Part shown: positions 24,300 to 33,316 of the stretch, one piece after another | Layout: each line of letters begins with the position of its first letter | Position numbering within the stretch: position 1 is the first letter of the stretch | Program-made: the position numbers and the translations under genes | NCBI GenBank assembly: GCA_965218055.1 | Contig: CBDCKA010000001.1 | Span: forward strand, 744,001-808,000 | Direction of reading: 5' to 3' | DNA: 64,000 bases | From: CBDBKE01 sp965218055 | GTDB taxonomy: Bacteria > Acidobacteriota > Terriglobia > JAJPHL01 > JAPKYU01 | The notes under the pieces: model-generated | Told to the model about the DNA's origin: nothing | Seen by the model: the letters and a program-made list of their open reading frames with translations, nothing else | Databases searched by the model: none

Positions 24300-24558
24300 C
24301 GCTACCTCCTTTGGTAGTTCAGTAGTTCAATGGCTACGTATCTGGAATTCCCGATTTCAACTTACCTTGGCACCAAACTGTACGCCAGTCAGCCTTCTCC
24401 GGTCAAGCTCATCTCGCCATAGTAGGCCTGTGGGGACCGCCATACCAGTGGCGAAACCGCGCTGGCAGGACGCCAAACGGTTCTAGGAAAGGTTTTGAGC
24501 ACCGGCTTTTGAGCGGTGATGAGGGGCGCTTCGACTTCGTAGCGAAGTTGCGCCTATA
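24300..24558. promoter_or_regulatory. divergent promoter region between SPFH and PDZ-phosphatase genes
   Basis: About 260 bp between two divergent starts. On the plus strand TATAAT (24555-24560) overlaps the first possible ATG at 24559. A short palindrome ACTTCG-TAG-CGAAGT lies at 24533-24547. If the TATAAT box is used, transcription would start near 24567 and the second ATG (24577) would be the functional start. Confidence 0.3.
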
Positions 24559-27171
24559 ATGGACGCTACGCAAGCGATGCGCAGCTTCTTCTCCTTACCA
24601 CGACCGCTACTGGTGGGGCTGGCGACGCTCTTTGCTGCCGCCACGATCCTCTACAGCGCCATCTGGATGTACCACATTCGCCGGGAGCCCCTCCGCCTTG
24701 CAGAAGTGCAACTAGGCTTCAATTTTGAGAACCGGCCGTCCATACCTTCTCTTCTGATTACACGCGTTGATCCGGGCAGCGCTGCCGAGCAAGCGGGATT
24801 GCGGGCTGGCGATCAGATTTTGTCCGTCAACGGCCACCGGCTTGATACGCTCCTTCCGTTCTTCGCAGCAATGGTTCGGGGCCAGCCGGGCGATGTGGTG
24901 CAGTTGATCATCGAGCGTCCCGGGGCAGCCGCACCTCTATCCTTCGGGGTTGTTTTGCGCTCCCAGCCGGTACAAGGCCAGGATCGGCCGTTCGCACAGA
25001 AGCTGGCCATTGAGATTATTCTCTCCTTCCCCGTCCTGTTCCTGGTCGTCGGCTTGCCGGTGTTGTTCTGGCGGCTCGAGGACCGTCACGCGTGGTTGCT
25101 GGCGCTGGTCTTTGCCGGATTCATTGCCAGGGCACCGCTGCCGGCAATCCATCCCACTTTGCAGGGATTTGCGCTCGCTTATCGCGTCGCGTTCGCGGGA
25201 TTGGGCTTGGCGTTCTTCTATTACTTCTTTGCCGTATTCCCTGTTTCGTCGCCGCTGGACCGACGTGTGCCGTGGTTAAAGTCGGTGTTGCTGGCACTAA
25301 CCGCTGGTTTGGCTCTCCCGATGGCGTTGTGGGCACTTGTGGCAGGCAGTTCCGAACCCCTTTTTAGAGTCGCTAACGAAGTGGGAAAGATTTTCCCGCT
25401 GTCCGTAATGTTGGTAGCCACCCTGGGGATCTACGGGCTGGGCTTGGTGTCGCTGGTGTGGAACGCGCTCCAGCCGCCGACAGCCGATGCACGTTGCAAA
25501 ACCCACGTGATTCTCTGGGGCACACTGGCCGGTTTGACACCGTACTTACTGTTGCTGGCGGCAGCATTTTTCCTCAGAAAGCCCCTCCATACCTTTGCCT
25601 TTTGGGTGTGGGCGCCCGCGGTGTTGGCCCTGTTGTTGTTCCCACTATCTTTTGGCTACGCGGTAGTGAAACACCGTGTTATGGAAATTCCCGTACTCCT
25701 GAAGAGAAGCGCCCGTTATCTGCTGGTGCAGCGCGGATTTGTGCTTCTGGAATTGCTACTGGGCGCGGGGGTGACGTTCACTTTTGTGATCTTGTTTTTC
25801 CGCTTTTTCCAGGCACAGACGGAAACGGCCATTTCCGTCGGGCTGCTGCTCGGCGTGGGGTTCGGCATTTTGTTGGTCTCGGTCCGCGGCGAGGTCGAAC
25901 GACGCATCACCAAGCGTATTGACCGGGCCTTTTTCCGCAGCTCCTACGACACCAGCCGGATACTGGAGGACCTAGTCGTGAAAACGCGGGAGGCCAGCAG
26001 CCGACAAGAGCTGGCGGCACTGCTGGAACGCCAACTCAACCAGGCCCTTCATCCGACCTCTCTGGTTGTGTACATGCGGACCAGCGAAGGACAGCTGGGC
26101 GCTGCCTCTGGCACTGTCCCGGCGGAACTCCGCTCCATTTCGGCCACGTTGCCCCCTCTGCCCGATGTCGCCCGCCGCGGCCAGCCCTGGAACGTGCCTC
26201 CGCCGGAATCAGGGAAGAGTTCCGGCTTGGGAGCGCTAGCCTCACTTCAGCCCGACTGCCTGGTGCCCATGGTGGGACGCGATGGCCGGCTCCTGGGCCT
26301 CGTGATGCTGGGAAAGCGACTTTCCGGGGAACCCTACGCGGGGCAGGACAGGCGATTGTTGGCTTCGGCAGCCGGCCACGCTGGCTCCGCTCTGGAGAGT
26401 ATCCTGCTCGCCGAGGAGATAGCTCAGCGAATGGAGGCCGAGCGGCGTAGGGGCTACGAGATGGAAATTGCCATTCGGGTCCAGGCCGGCCTGTTCCCAC
26501 AGCACCTACCCACGCTGCAAACGCTGGAATATGCCGGGCGGTGCATTCAGGCGCGCGCGGTAGGTGGCGATTACTACGACTTTGTCGAGTTGGGCCCAGG
26601 CCGGGTGGGGCTGGTGCTGGCGGATATTGTCGGAAAGGGCATGGGCGCCGCCTTGCTGATGGCCAACTTGCAGGCCAACCTGCGCAACCAGTACCCGGTG
26701 GCGCTGGATGACCTGCCCCGGATGCTGCGATCAGTGAACCGGCTGTTTCACGCCTCGTCTCCGGAGAGCAGCTTCGCTACTTTGTTCTTCGGAATTTACG
26801 AAGATGCCACGCGCCGGTTGTGTTACGCCAACTGTGGTCACAACCCGCCGCTGCTGCTGCGTGCCGACGGCCGAGCGGAGTGGCTGGCGGCCACCAGCAC
26901 TGTGTTGGGACTCTTCCTCAAGTGGGAGCCCACTACCATTGAAGTGGAATTGGCGCCGAACGACATTCTGGTGATTTTTTCCGACGGCCTGCCGGACGCC
27001 GAAACCGACGCCGGTGAGCCATTCGGGGATGCGCGCCTGCTGGAAATCGTGAAACGCCAGCGCCACCTGCCGTCTTCGGCGCTGCTGGAGAGCATCGCCA
27101 CCACCGTCGAGCAGTTCACTGGCCGCGACCGCGAGGACGACCTGACGCTGCTGGTCGCCCGCGTCCGCTAA
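24559..27171 (+). CDS. PDZ - multi-membrane - GAF - PP2C/SpoIIE phosphatase
   Basis: 870 residues. One membrane helix (15-33), then a PDZ domain (about 45-130; LLITRVDPGSAAEQAGLRAGDQILSVNG). Seven or eight membrane helices follow (about 150-440), then a GAF-like cytoplasmic domain (about 470-620), a short coil and a PP2C-type phosphatase (about 630-870) with GGDYYDFVELG, LADIVGKGMGAALL, NCGHNPPLLL and SDGLPDAETD. The last domain is highly similar to that of the response regulator at 5371-6519. It probably dephosphorylates an anti-sigma antagonist in response to an envelope or periplasmic-peptide signal; that role is inferred. The start may be ATG 24577. Confidence 0.85.
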   Translation: MDATQAMRSFFSLPRPLLVGLATLFAAATILYSAIWMYHIRREPLRLAEVQLGFNFENRPSIPSLLITRVDPGSAAEQAGLRAGDQILSVNGHRLDTLLPFFAAMVRGQPGDVVQLIIERPGAAAPLSFGVVLRSQPVQGQDRPFAQKLAIEIILSFPVLFLVVGLPVLFWRLEDRHAWLLALVFAGFIARAPLPAIHPTLQGFALAYRVAFAGLGLAFFYYFFAVFPVSSPLDRRVPWLKSVLLALTAGLALPMALWALVAGSSEPLFRVANEVGKIFPLSVMLVATLGIYGLGLVSLVWNALQPPTADARCKTHVILWGTLAGLTPYLLLLAAAFFLRKPLHTFAFWVWAPAVLALLLFPLSFGYAVVKHRVMEIPVLLKRSARYLLVQRGFVLLELLLGAGVTFTFVILFFRFFQAQTETAISVGLLLGVGFGILLVSVRGEVERRITKRIDRAFFRSSYDTSRILEDLVVKTREASSRQELAALLERQLNQALHPTSLVVYMRTSEGQLGAASGTVPAELRSISATLPPLPDVARRGQPWNVPPPESGKSSGLGALASLQPDCLVPMVGRDGRLLGLVMLGKRLSGEPYAGQDRRLLASAAGHAGSALESILLAEEIAQRMEAERRRGYEMEIAIRVQAGLFPQHLPTLQTLEYAGRCIQARAVGGDYYDFVELGPGRVGLVLADIVGKGMGAALLMANLQANLRNQYPVALDDLPRMLRSVNRLFHASSPESSFATLFFGIYEDATRRLCYANCGHNPPLLLRADGRAEWLAATSTVLGLFLKWEPTTIEVELAPNDILVIFSDGLPDAETDAGEPFGDARLLEIVKRQRHLPSSALLESIATTVEQFTGRDREDDLTLLVARVR

Positions 27172-27207
27172 GAAGTAGGGCCTTCGGATTTCGCGCCCGT
27201 TCTCTTC

Positions 27208-28062
27208 TCAGCGGCGGTCGGGGTTGACCACGATCTGGCGCTCATAGCGCAAATCCACCGAGTGGATTCTGTTGAACTGCTGGCGCCACTGGCGGATGTG
27301 GGCCAGGTAGGTGCGGTAGCGGGCGAGGAAATTGCTGTTGCCCAGATGCAGCAAGACGGCGTTGGAGCCGGCGCGATCGGCCACGGTGACCCGCGCGTCC
27401 TCCGGATCGCTCAGATCCACTTCAGAGATGTCCAGGCTGTGGTGACCGCCATCGCGGTCCAGGTCCTCGATCAGGGCCAGATAGAGACCCACACGCTCGC
27501 GGCGTAGCTCCAGCGAGTCATGTTCGGAGAAACCGGTCAGGACCGGGAACGTATAGGTGGCCCGGTCCGGCCGCTCCAGGATGACCCCGGCAGCGTCCAC
27601 CAGTACCAGCCCGCTTGCCATGCGCAGGAAGGCCACCGGGGTCCGCTCCCGTACCCTCACGCGGAGGTGGTTGGGCCAGTCGCGAGCTACCGCCACCGCT
27701 TCCACCCAGGAGATTTCCCCCAGCATGGTCCGCCGCCGGGCCAATGGCACCAGGAAGACACTCCGGCCCACGTCGCCGGCAAACTTTTCGGTCACCTGCT
27801 GGCGGGCAACGTGATTTACCCCTTTCACCTGCATCTGGCCTTCGGAAACTAGGAAGCGCGGGTCGTGTAGGCCGAAGGCCACTGTGTGATACGCCACGAA
27901 GCTAAGGGCAGCCAGCGCCGTTCCAACAAATACCAGCTTCTTCAGAACCGCGGCCGTGGGGCGGCTCAGCATAGCGCGTCGCACCTCAACACGCTTCTGC
28001 CGGCGCAGGTAAGGGGACTCTTCGAGGTCCAGCAGGCTGTTGTCTCGATCGTCAGTGACCAT
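27208..28062 (-). CDS. ftsQ: cell-division protein FtsQ
   Basis: 284 residues: a basic cytoplasmic tail, one membrane segment (about 40-62), the POTRA domain (about 73-140; FLVSEGQMQVKGVNHVARQQVTEKF) and the beta domain with ERTPVAFLRM..LVLVDAAGVIL and FPVLTGF. FtsQ bridges early and late divisome proteins through FtsB/FtsL. It is the last gene of the mur/fts cluster here. ftsA and ftsZ, which usually follow, are not in the window; a phosphatase gene faces it instead. Confidence 0.88.
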   Translation of the reverse strand: MVTDDRDNSLLDLEESPYLRRQKRVEVRRAMLSRPTAAVLKKLVFVGTALAALSFVAYHTVAFGLHDPRFLVSEGQMQVKGVNHVARQQVTEKFAGDVGRSVFLVPLARRRTMLGEISWVEAVAVARDWPNHLRVRVRERTPVAFLRMASGLVLVDAAGVILERPDRATYTFPVLTGFSEHDSLELRRERVGLYLALIEDLDRDGGHHSLDISEVDLSDPEDARVTVADRAGSNAVLLHLGNSNFLARYRTYLAHIRQWRQQFNRIHSVDLRYERQIVVNPDRR

Positions 28063-28145
28063 TTTGCGAGCAGTCCGAAGTTGAAAGTTAGAAGTCCAAG
28101 GTTCCAGCTCTTAGGGCCCTGGTCTCCGGCAAACGGCCCGAGCTT

Positions 28146-29540
28146 TCAAGTGTCCAAACGGGCCAACGGCGCGCCCAGTTTCCCCAGGATCGGCTCGGCC
28201 AACTGGTTCACGTTGCCGGCTCCCAGCAGAATCACTGCATCCCCCTCCGTGGCCACCTCCGCGATCTTCTCGACGGCGGTGTGGAGGTCCGAAACATATT
28301 CTACCTTGGGGTGCCCGGATTGCCGGACCTTCTCCACCAGTAACTCCGCTGTCACCCCCTCGAGTTCGCGCTCGCCGGCCGGATAGATGTCCAACACCCA
28401 CAGCTGGTCGCTCTGGTAGAAGCAGTGGGCGAACTCATCCAACAGGAATTTGGTGCGGGTATAGCGGTGGGGCTGGAACAGCGCTAGGACGCGCCGGAAG
28501 CCGCAGTTATGGGCGGCGGCCAGCGTGGCGCGGATTTCGGTCGGGTGGTGCCCATAGTCGTCAATCACCGTCACGCCGTTGGCCTTCCCGCGCACCTGGA
28601 AGCGCCGATCGACGCCCGCAAATGCGGCCAGTCCTTCGCCAATCATCGGCGGAGCCACTCCCAGTTCCAGTCCGACCAGCACGGCCGCCATGGCGTTCGA
28701 AACGTTATGCAGGCCCGGAGTGTTCACAGTGAACCGGCCCAGATCGCTCCCGCGGAACCTCAGCCGGAACTGGCTGCGGAACGGGCCGCAGGAAATTTCC
28801 TTGGCTGCCAGATTGGCTTGCTGGGTGGTGCCGTAAGTGAGCAGGCGCCTGTTCAGGCGTGGCAGGACGGCCTGGATGTTGCGCTCGTCCAGGGCGAGCA
28901 CGACCGCGCCATAGAAAGGCACACTCTGAGCAAACTGCACATAGGCGTCCTGGATGGCGGCCAGATCGGGGTAGTGATCCAGATGCTCGCGGTCAATGTT
29001 GGTGATCACCGCCAGGATGGGCGACAGGTGTAGAAACGAGCCGTCGCTTTCGTCCGACTCGACCACCATGAGGTCGCCCGAACCCAGCCGCGCATTGCTC
29101 CCGATGGCGTTGACCCGCCCGCCTGCCACCACGGTGGGGTCCAGACCAGCGTGCTGGAGTATGGCGGCAATCATCGAGGTGGTGGTGGTCTTGCCGTGCG
29201 AGCCGGCCACTGCCACCCCGTACTTCAGCCGCATCAGCTCCGCCAGCATCTCTCCGCGCGGGATCAGCGGGATTTGCAGACGACGTGCTTCCAGAACTTC
29301 CGCGTTGTTGGGGGCGACCGCCGAGCTGGTGACCACCAGGTCGGCGCCGTGCACCTGCTCGGCACGGTGCCCTTCCGACACCCGCGCGCCCAGTTGCTCC
29401 AGCCGGCCGGTCACCGGCGAGCGCCGTAGGTCGGAGCCGCTGATGCGGTAAGCACCCAGCGACAACAGGATTTCGGCAATGCCGCTCATGCCGATGCCAC
29501 CGATGCCGATGAAGTGAATCTGTTGCGCCTTAAGAAACAT
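28146..29540 (-). CDS. murC: UDP-N-acetylmuramate--L-alanine ligase
   Basis: 464 residues. The N-terminal UDP-binding GIGGIGMSGIAEILL is followed by the P-loop VAGSHGKTTTTSM (about 105-117). The ATP/substrate motif is VVESDESDGSFL and the C-terminal DDYGHHPTEIRATL. It adds L-Ala to UDP-MurNAc, the first peptide step of murein precursor synthesis in the cytoplasm. Its start overlaps the end of murG by 11 bp, showing tight coupling. murB and ddl, which often follow murC, are absent. Confidence 0.95.
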   Translation of the reverse strand: MFLKAQQIHFIGIGGIGMSGIAEILLSLGAYRISGSDLRRSPVTGRLEQLGARVSEGHRAEQVHGADLVVTSSAVAPNNAEVLEARRLQIPLIPRGEMLAELMRLKYGVAVAGSHGKTTTTSMIAAILQHAGLDPTVVAGGRVNAIGSNARLGSGDLMVVESDESDGSFLHLSPILAVITNIDREHLDHYPDLAAIQDAYVQFAQSVPFYGAVVLALDERNIQAVLPRLNRRLLTYGTTQQANLAAKEISCGPFRSQFRLRFRGSDLGRFTVNTPGLHNVSNAMAAVLVGLELGVAPPMIGEGLAAFAGVDRRFQVRGKANGVTVIDDYGHHPTEIRATLAAAHNCGFRRVLALFQPHRYTRTKFLLDEFAHCFYQSDQLWVLDIYPAGERELEGVTAELLVEKVRQSGHPKVEYVSDLHTAVEKIAEVATEGDAVILLGAGNVNQLAEPILGKLGAPLARLDT

Positions 29541-30630
29541 ACACGGCTACCCTTTCCAGCACGTCCACGGTTCTGGCGACAGCGTCCGGTTGGCCCCGTG
29601 CGCGCGAATTCTCTTCCATTTCACCGAGATGAGGCAACAGCTCACGCACCAGAGCAAATAGCCTGTGCCCATCGAGTTCGCTGTCCAGCAGGACGCGGGC
29701 CGCACCAGCCCGCTCTAGCGCCCGGGCATTCTGCAGTTGATGGTCGTCTGCCGCGAAGGGGAAAGGAACCAGGATGGCCGCTTTGCCCGCTGCGGTGATC
29801 TCGGCTACGGTGCTCGCGCCAGCGCGGCACACCAGCAGATCGGCGCGAGCAAGCGCAGCAGGCATGTCCTCAATGAACGGCAGAACCTCCGCCTGATCCG
29901 CCAGACCGTGCCGGGCGAACGACGCCTGGACGGCGTCGCAGTCGGTCTCGCCGGTCTGGTGGATGAAAAATAGTGGAGGCTCTTCGGGCGCCGCCGAAGC
30001 CGCTGCCGGCATTTGAGCGAACAGCGGCAGGCTGTCCAGCACAGCTTGGTTGATGCGATGCGCGCCCTGGCTGCCCCCGAAGATCAGGATGGTGAACGGC
30101 GGCCGGTGGGTTTTCGGCGGCACGGCGAAGAACTCGGGCCGCACCGGCACCCCCACGGTCTCCACACGAGCAACGGGGAAGAAGCGCTGGGTCTCGGCAA
30201 AGGTTACCAGGGCCCGCGAGACAAACGGGGCAATGGCCCGGTTGGCAAGGCCGGGCACAGCGTTGGGTTCGTGCACCACCACCGGAATGTTCTTCATTGC
30301 CGCCATCAGCAAGACCGGGCCGGAGGCGTAACCGCCAACACCATAGGCCACCTGGGGCTGAAAGGCATCCAGGACGCGTCCCGCCTGCCATAAGCTGTAC
30401 GGCAGACCAAGCAGGGTAGCGCCGGCCTTCCAGACACCCACCCTGTTCAGAGCGCCCACCTCAATCGTTTCCAGCGGCAGGCCGTAGCGGGCAGCCAGGC
30501 GCGCTTCGAGCCCGCCTCGGGTGCCCACCAGCAGCGGGGCCTCGTGTCCGCGCCGCCGTAGCTCGCCCGCCACCGCCACAGCCGGGACTAAGTGACCACC
30601 GGTCCCACCTCCTGCGATGATCACCCGCAT
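29530..30630 (-). CDS. murG: lipid I GlcNAc transferase
   Basis: 366 residues, GT-B glycosyltransferase family 28. The N-terminal GGGTGGHLVPAVAVAGEL is the first G-loop. PNAVPGLANR is the second characteristic block, GGSQGAHRIN begins the C-terminal domain, and ADLLVCRAGASTVAEI contacts UDP-GlcNAc. It converts lipid I to lipid II on the inner face of the membrane, between ftsW upstream and murC downstream. Confidence 0.95.
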   Translation of the reverse strand: MRVIIAGGGTGGHLVPAVAVAGELRRRGHEAPLLVGTRGGLEARLAARYGLPLETIEVGALNRVGVWKAGATLLGLPYSLWQAGRVLDAFQPQVAYGVGGYASGPVLLMAAMKNIPVVVHEPNAVPGLANRAIAPFVSRALVTFAETQRFFPVARVETVGVPVRPEFFAVPPKTHRPPFTILIFGGSQGAHRINQAVLDSLPLFAQMPAAASAAPEEPPLFFIHQTGETDCDAVQASFARHGLADQAEVLPFIEDMPAALARADLLVCRAGASTVAEITAAGKAAILVPFPFAADDHQLQNARALERAGAARVLLDSELDGHRLFALVRELLPHLGEMEENSRARGQPDAVARTVDVLERVAVYVS

Positions 30631-30680
30631 CTGAGTCCAGCCCCGTAGCGTCCGGCTTCTTCATCAATCCCACTCGGCAT

Positions 30681-31772
30681 TCATTCGGTGTGCTGCGTTA
30701 CGTTCAGCAGCAGGCCTATGGAAAGCAGGCTGAACAGCAGCGAGCTGCCTCCGTAGGAAATGAACGGCAGCGGGATGCCTTTGGTGGGCACCATGCCCAG
30801 CACCACACTGATGTTGACCAGCGCCTGGCCCACGATCATGATAGTGAGCCCGGCGGCTAGGTAGCGCCCGAACAAGTCCGGGGCGCGTAGCGAAGCCCGC
30901 AACCCTCGCCAGAGCACCACGCCAAAGCCGACAACCAAAGCCGCCGCCCCCAGCAGACCCAGTTCCTCAGCGGCGACGGCGAAGATAAAGTCGGTGTGGG
31001 GGGCGGGCAGGTAAAACAGCTTCTGGCGTCCTCCCATCAAGCCCAGTCCAGTTAGACCGCCAGTCCCGACTGCAATCAGCGACTGGATCACCTGAAAGCC
31101 CTTGCCCTGCGGGTCAGCGTAGGGGTCCAGGAAGGCCAGGATACGGTCCTGGCGGTAGGGCACGCGCCAGACTAGAAAATAGAAGGACGGGATAGCGGCC
31201 AGGGCCAGAGTAGCAAAGTAACGGAGGCGCAGGCCAGCCAGGAAAAACAGGCCGATGGCGGTGAGCAGGATGGCGATCGCAGTTCCCAGATCTGGTTCCT
31301 TCAGGATAAGCGCCACAGTTGCGCCCACCACCAGGCCGGCCGGCAGCACCGTATACAGCAGGTCGTTCACCGACGGACTGCGCCGCTCCAGCAGCCAGGC
31401 CAGAAACAGCACCAGGACGGGTTTGGCCAGCTCCGACGGCTGGAAGGAAAAGGCGCCCCAGCGGAACCACCGCTGCGTGCTCTGCGAGCTGTCAAACAGC
31501 AGCACGGCAACCAGTAGCGCCAGTGTCACGGAGAGGGAAAAGAAGATGAAGGCCGGGTGGCGGTAGCAGCGGTAGTCGACGCGCATCACCGCCAACATGG
31601 CCACCAAGCCAACCGCAGCCCAGGCCAGCTGCCGCACCAGAAACATGTAGGCGTTGCCGAACCGGTCATTGGAGAGCACGGCCGAGGCACTGAAAACCAT
31701 CACCAGCCCGAACACGACCAGAGCCAGCGTGGTGACGAACAGAATGCGGTCGGACTGCAGGCGCTTCCCCAT
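30681..31772 (-). CDS. ftsW: SEDS-family septal peptidoglycan polymerase
   Basis: 363 residues with about ten membrane helices. Family blocks are FQPSELAKPVLVLFLAW, EPDLGTAIAI and the C-terminal GIPLPFISYGGSSLL. FtsW polymerises glycan strands from lipid II at the septum with its transpeptidase partner FtsI, which is missing from this window. Position between murD and murG is the standard dcw order. Confidence 0.94.
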   Translation of the reverse strand: MGKRLQSDRILFVTTLALVVFGLVMVFSASAVLSNDRFGNAYMFLVRQLAWAAVGLVAMLAVMRVDYRCYRHPAFIFFSLSVTLALLVAVLLFDSSQSTQRWFRWGAFSFQPSELAKPVLVLFLAWLLERRSPSVNDLLYTVLPAGLVVGATVALILKEPDLGTAIAILLTAIGLFFLAGLRLRYFATLALAAIPSFYFLVWRVPYRQDRILAFLDPYADPQGKGFQVIQSLIAVGTGGLTGLGLMGGRQKLFYLPAPHTDFIFAVAAEELGLLGAAALVVGFGVVLWRGLRASLRAPDLFGRYLAAGLTIMIVGQALVNISVVLGMVPTKGIPLPFISYGGSSLLFSLLSIGLLLNVTQHTE

Positions 31773-31865
31773 GTCTATCTGAGGCCCAGCTTCGCCATGA
31801 GGCTTTGTTTCGCCACGCTGGACAGGTCAACAGCTCTGCCGCCACCCGAGAATTGCCGAGTCATT

Positions 31866-33314
31866 TCAATGCCTCCGAGTCCCCTGGGCGTGATCTTCGG
31901 CTAAGTTCTTTACCAGCTCCTTGAACACCCGCCCGCGCTGCTCGTAGTTTTCAAATTGGTCGAAGCTGGCGCAGGCTGGCGCCAGCAACACCACGCCGTC
32001 CGGCTGGGCACGCCGTGCGGCTTCCGGCACCGCAAACTCCAAGGTGCCGGCGCGCACCACGGGAACAGCTTCCCCCAGCTGGGCAGCAATCTTGTCGGCC
32101 GCGGCACCGATCAGCAGCGCGCATCGCGCCTTCTGTGTCAACAGCGGCCGCAACGGCGTGTAGTCGCTCCCCTTGTCCTCGCCACCCAGGATCACCAACA
32201 AGTCTCCTGGGAACGCACCCAGGGCTTTGAGGGTGGCATCCACGTTCGTGGCTTTCGAATCGTTGTAGAACTCAACGCCGTCAATGGTGGCTACGTATTC
32301 CAGACGGTGTTCGACGGCGCAGAAGGAACGCACCCCGGCGCGAATCATCCGGGGATCGGCGCCCAGCACCGCCGCCGCACAGACCGCGGCCAGCACGTTT
32401 TCCACATTGTGGTCGCCTTTCAGGGGAATCTCCTCCACCCCGAACAGGGTGTAGGGCAGTGCGGGAATGCGATCCTTCCCTTCCGTTTCACTTTCGGAAT
32501 GCGCTGACCTCCCCGGAGTGGAAACACCGCCTGCCCCATTGAACACGACGTCGCCATCCTCGACGAAAGCGCCCGCCTCCACCGTACGGCTGCGGCTGAA
32601 CCAGTGCACCCGGGCGCGGGTCCGCGCTGCATAGCGCTGGCAGACGGCGTCGTCGGCGTTCAGCACCGCGAAATCCTGCTCGGTCTGGTTGAGGAAAATG
32701 CGCGCCTTGGCTTCGGCGTAACTCTCGAACGAGCGGTGACGGTCCAGGTGGTCCGGGGTCACGTTCAAGATCACAGCGAGCGCAGGGTGAAACTGGTCGA
32801 TCGTCTCCAACTGGAAACTGGACACCTCGACCGCGTAGATGCTCTCCGGGCGAGAGGTTTCCACCAAGGAACTGAGCGGCCGGCCGATGTTGCCGCCCAC
32901 CTGGACGGTGAAGCCGGCAGCCTGGAGGATGTTCCCCAGCAGTGCGGTGGTCGTGGTTTTCCCATTGGAGCCAGTGATGGCGACGATACGCCCCTGAAGA
33001 AAGCGGGAGGCCAGTTCCATTTCCCCAATCACGGCCACGCCGGCGGACCGCGCCGCCCCGAGCTCGGGTAGTTCGCTAGGGACCCCGGGGCTCACCACCA
33101 CCAGATCTTGTTCCACGAACGTCCGCTTGTTGTGTCCGCCGGTCTCCAGGTTCACGCTAAGTTCGCGCGCCAACTGCTGCGCTTCAGCCAGCTCTTCTCC
33201 GGGCCGGCGGTCGGAGAGAGTGACATGGGCACCGCGAGCCAGCAAGAAGCGCGCGGCGGCAACTCCGCTAAGCGCTGCTCCAACCACCAACACCCGCCGA
33301 CCTGCAATTTGCAC
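31866..33314 (-). CDS. murD: UDP-N-acetylmuramoylalanine--D-glutamate ligase
   Basis: 482 residues. N-terminal Rossmann-like VLVVGAALSGVAAARFLLARG, P-loop AITGSNGKTTTTALLG (about 112-125), VSSFQLETID, and the C-terminal Mur ligase domain with NDSKATNVDATLKAL and LGGEDKGSDY. It adds D-Glu to UDP-MurNAc-L-Ala. The start lies 2 bp after the mraY stop. It is somewhat longer than usual because of an insert near 230-265 with SRSRTVEAG and SHSESETEGKD-like hydrophilic sequence. Confidence 0.95.
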   Translation of the reverse strand: MQIAGRRVLVVGAALSGVAAARFLLARGAHVTLSDRRPGEELAEAQQLARELSVNLETGGHNKRTFVEQDLVVVSPGVPSELPELGAARSAGVAVIGEMELASRFLQGRIVAITGSNGKTTTTALLGNILQAAGFTVQVGGNIGRPLSSLVETSRPESIYAVEVSSFQLETIDQFHPALAVILNVTPDHLDRHRSFESYAEAKARIFLNQTEQDFAVLNADDAVCQRYAARTRARVHWFSRSRTVEAGAFVEDGDVVFNGAGGVSTPGRSAHSESETEGKDRIPALPYTLFGVEEIPLKGDHNVENVLAAVCAAAVLGADPRMIRAGVRSFCAVEHRLEYVATIDGVEFYNDSKATNVDATLKALGAFPGDLLVILGGEDKGSDYTPLRPLLTQKARCALLIGAAADKIAAQLGEAVPVVRAGTLEFAVPEAARRAQPDGVVLLAPACASFDQFENYEQRGRVFKELVKNLAEDHAQGTRRH

Positions 33315-33316
33315 GG

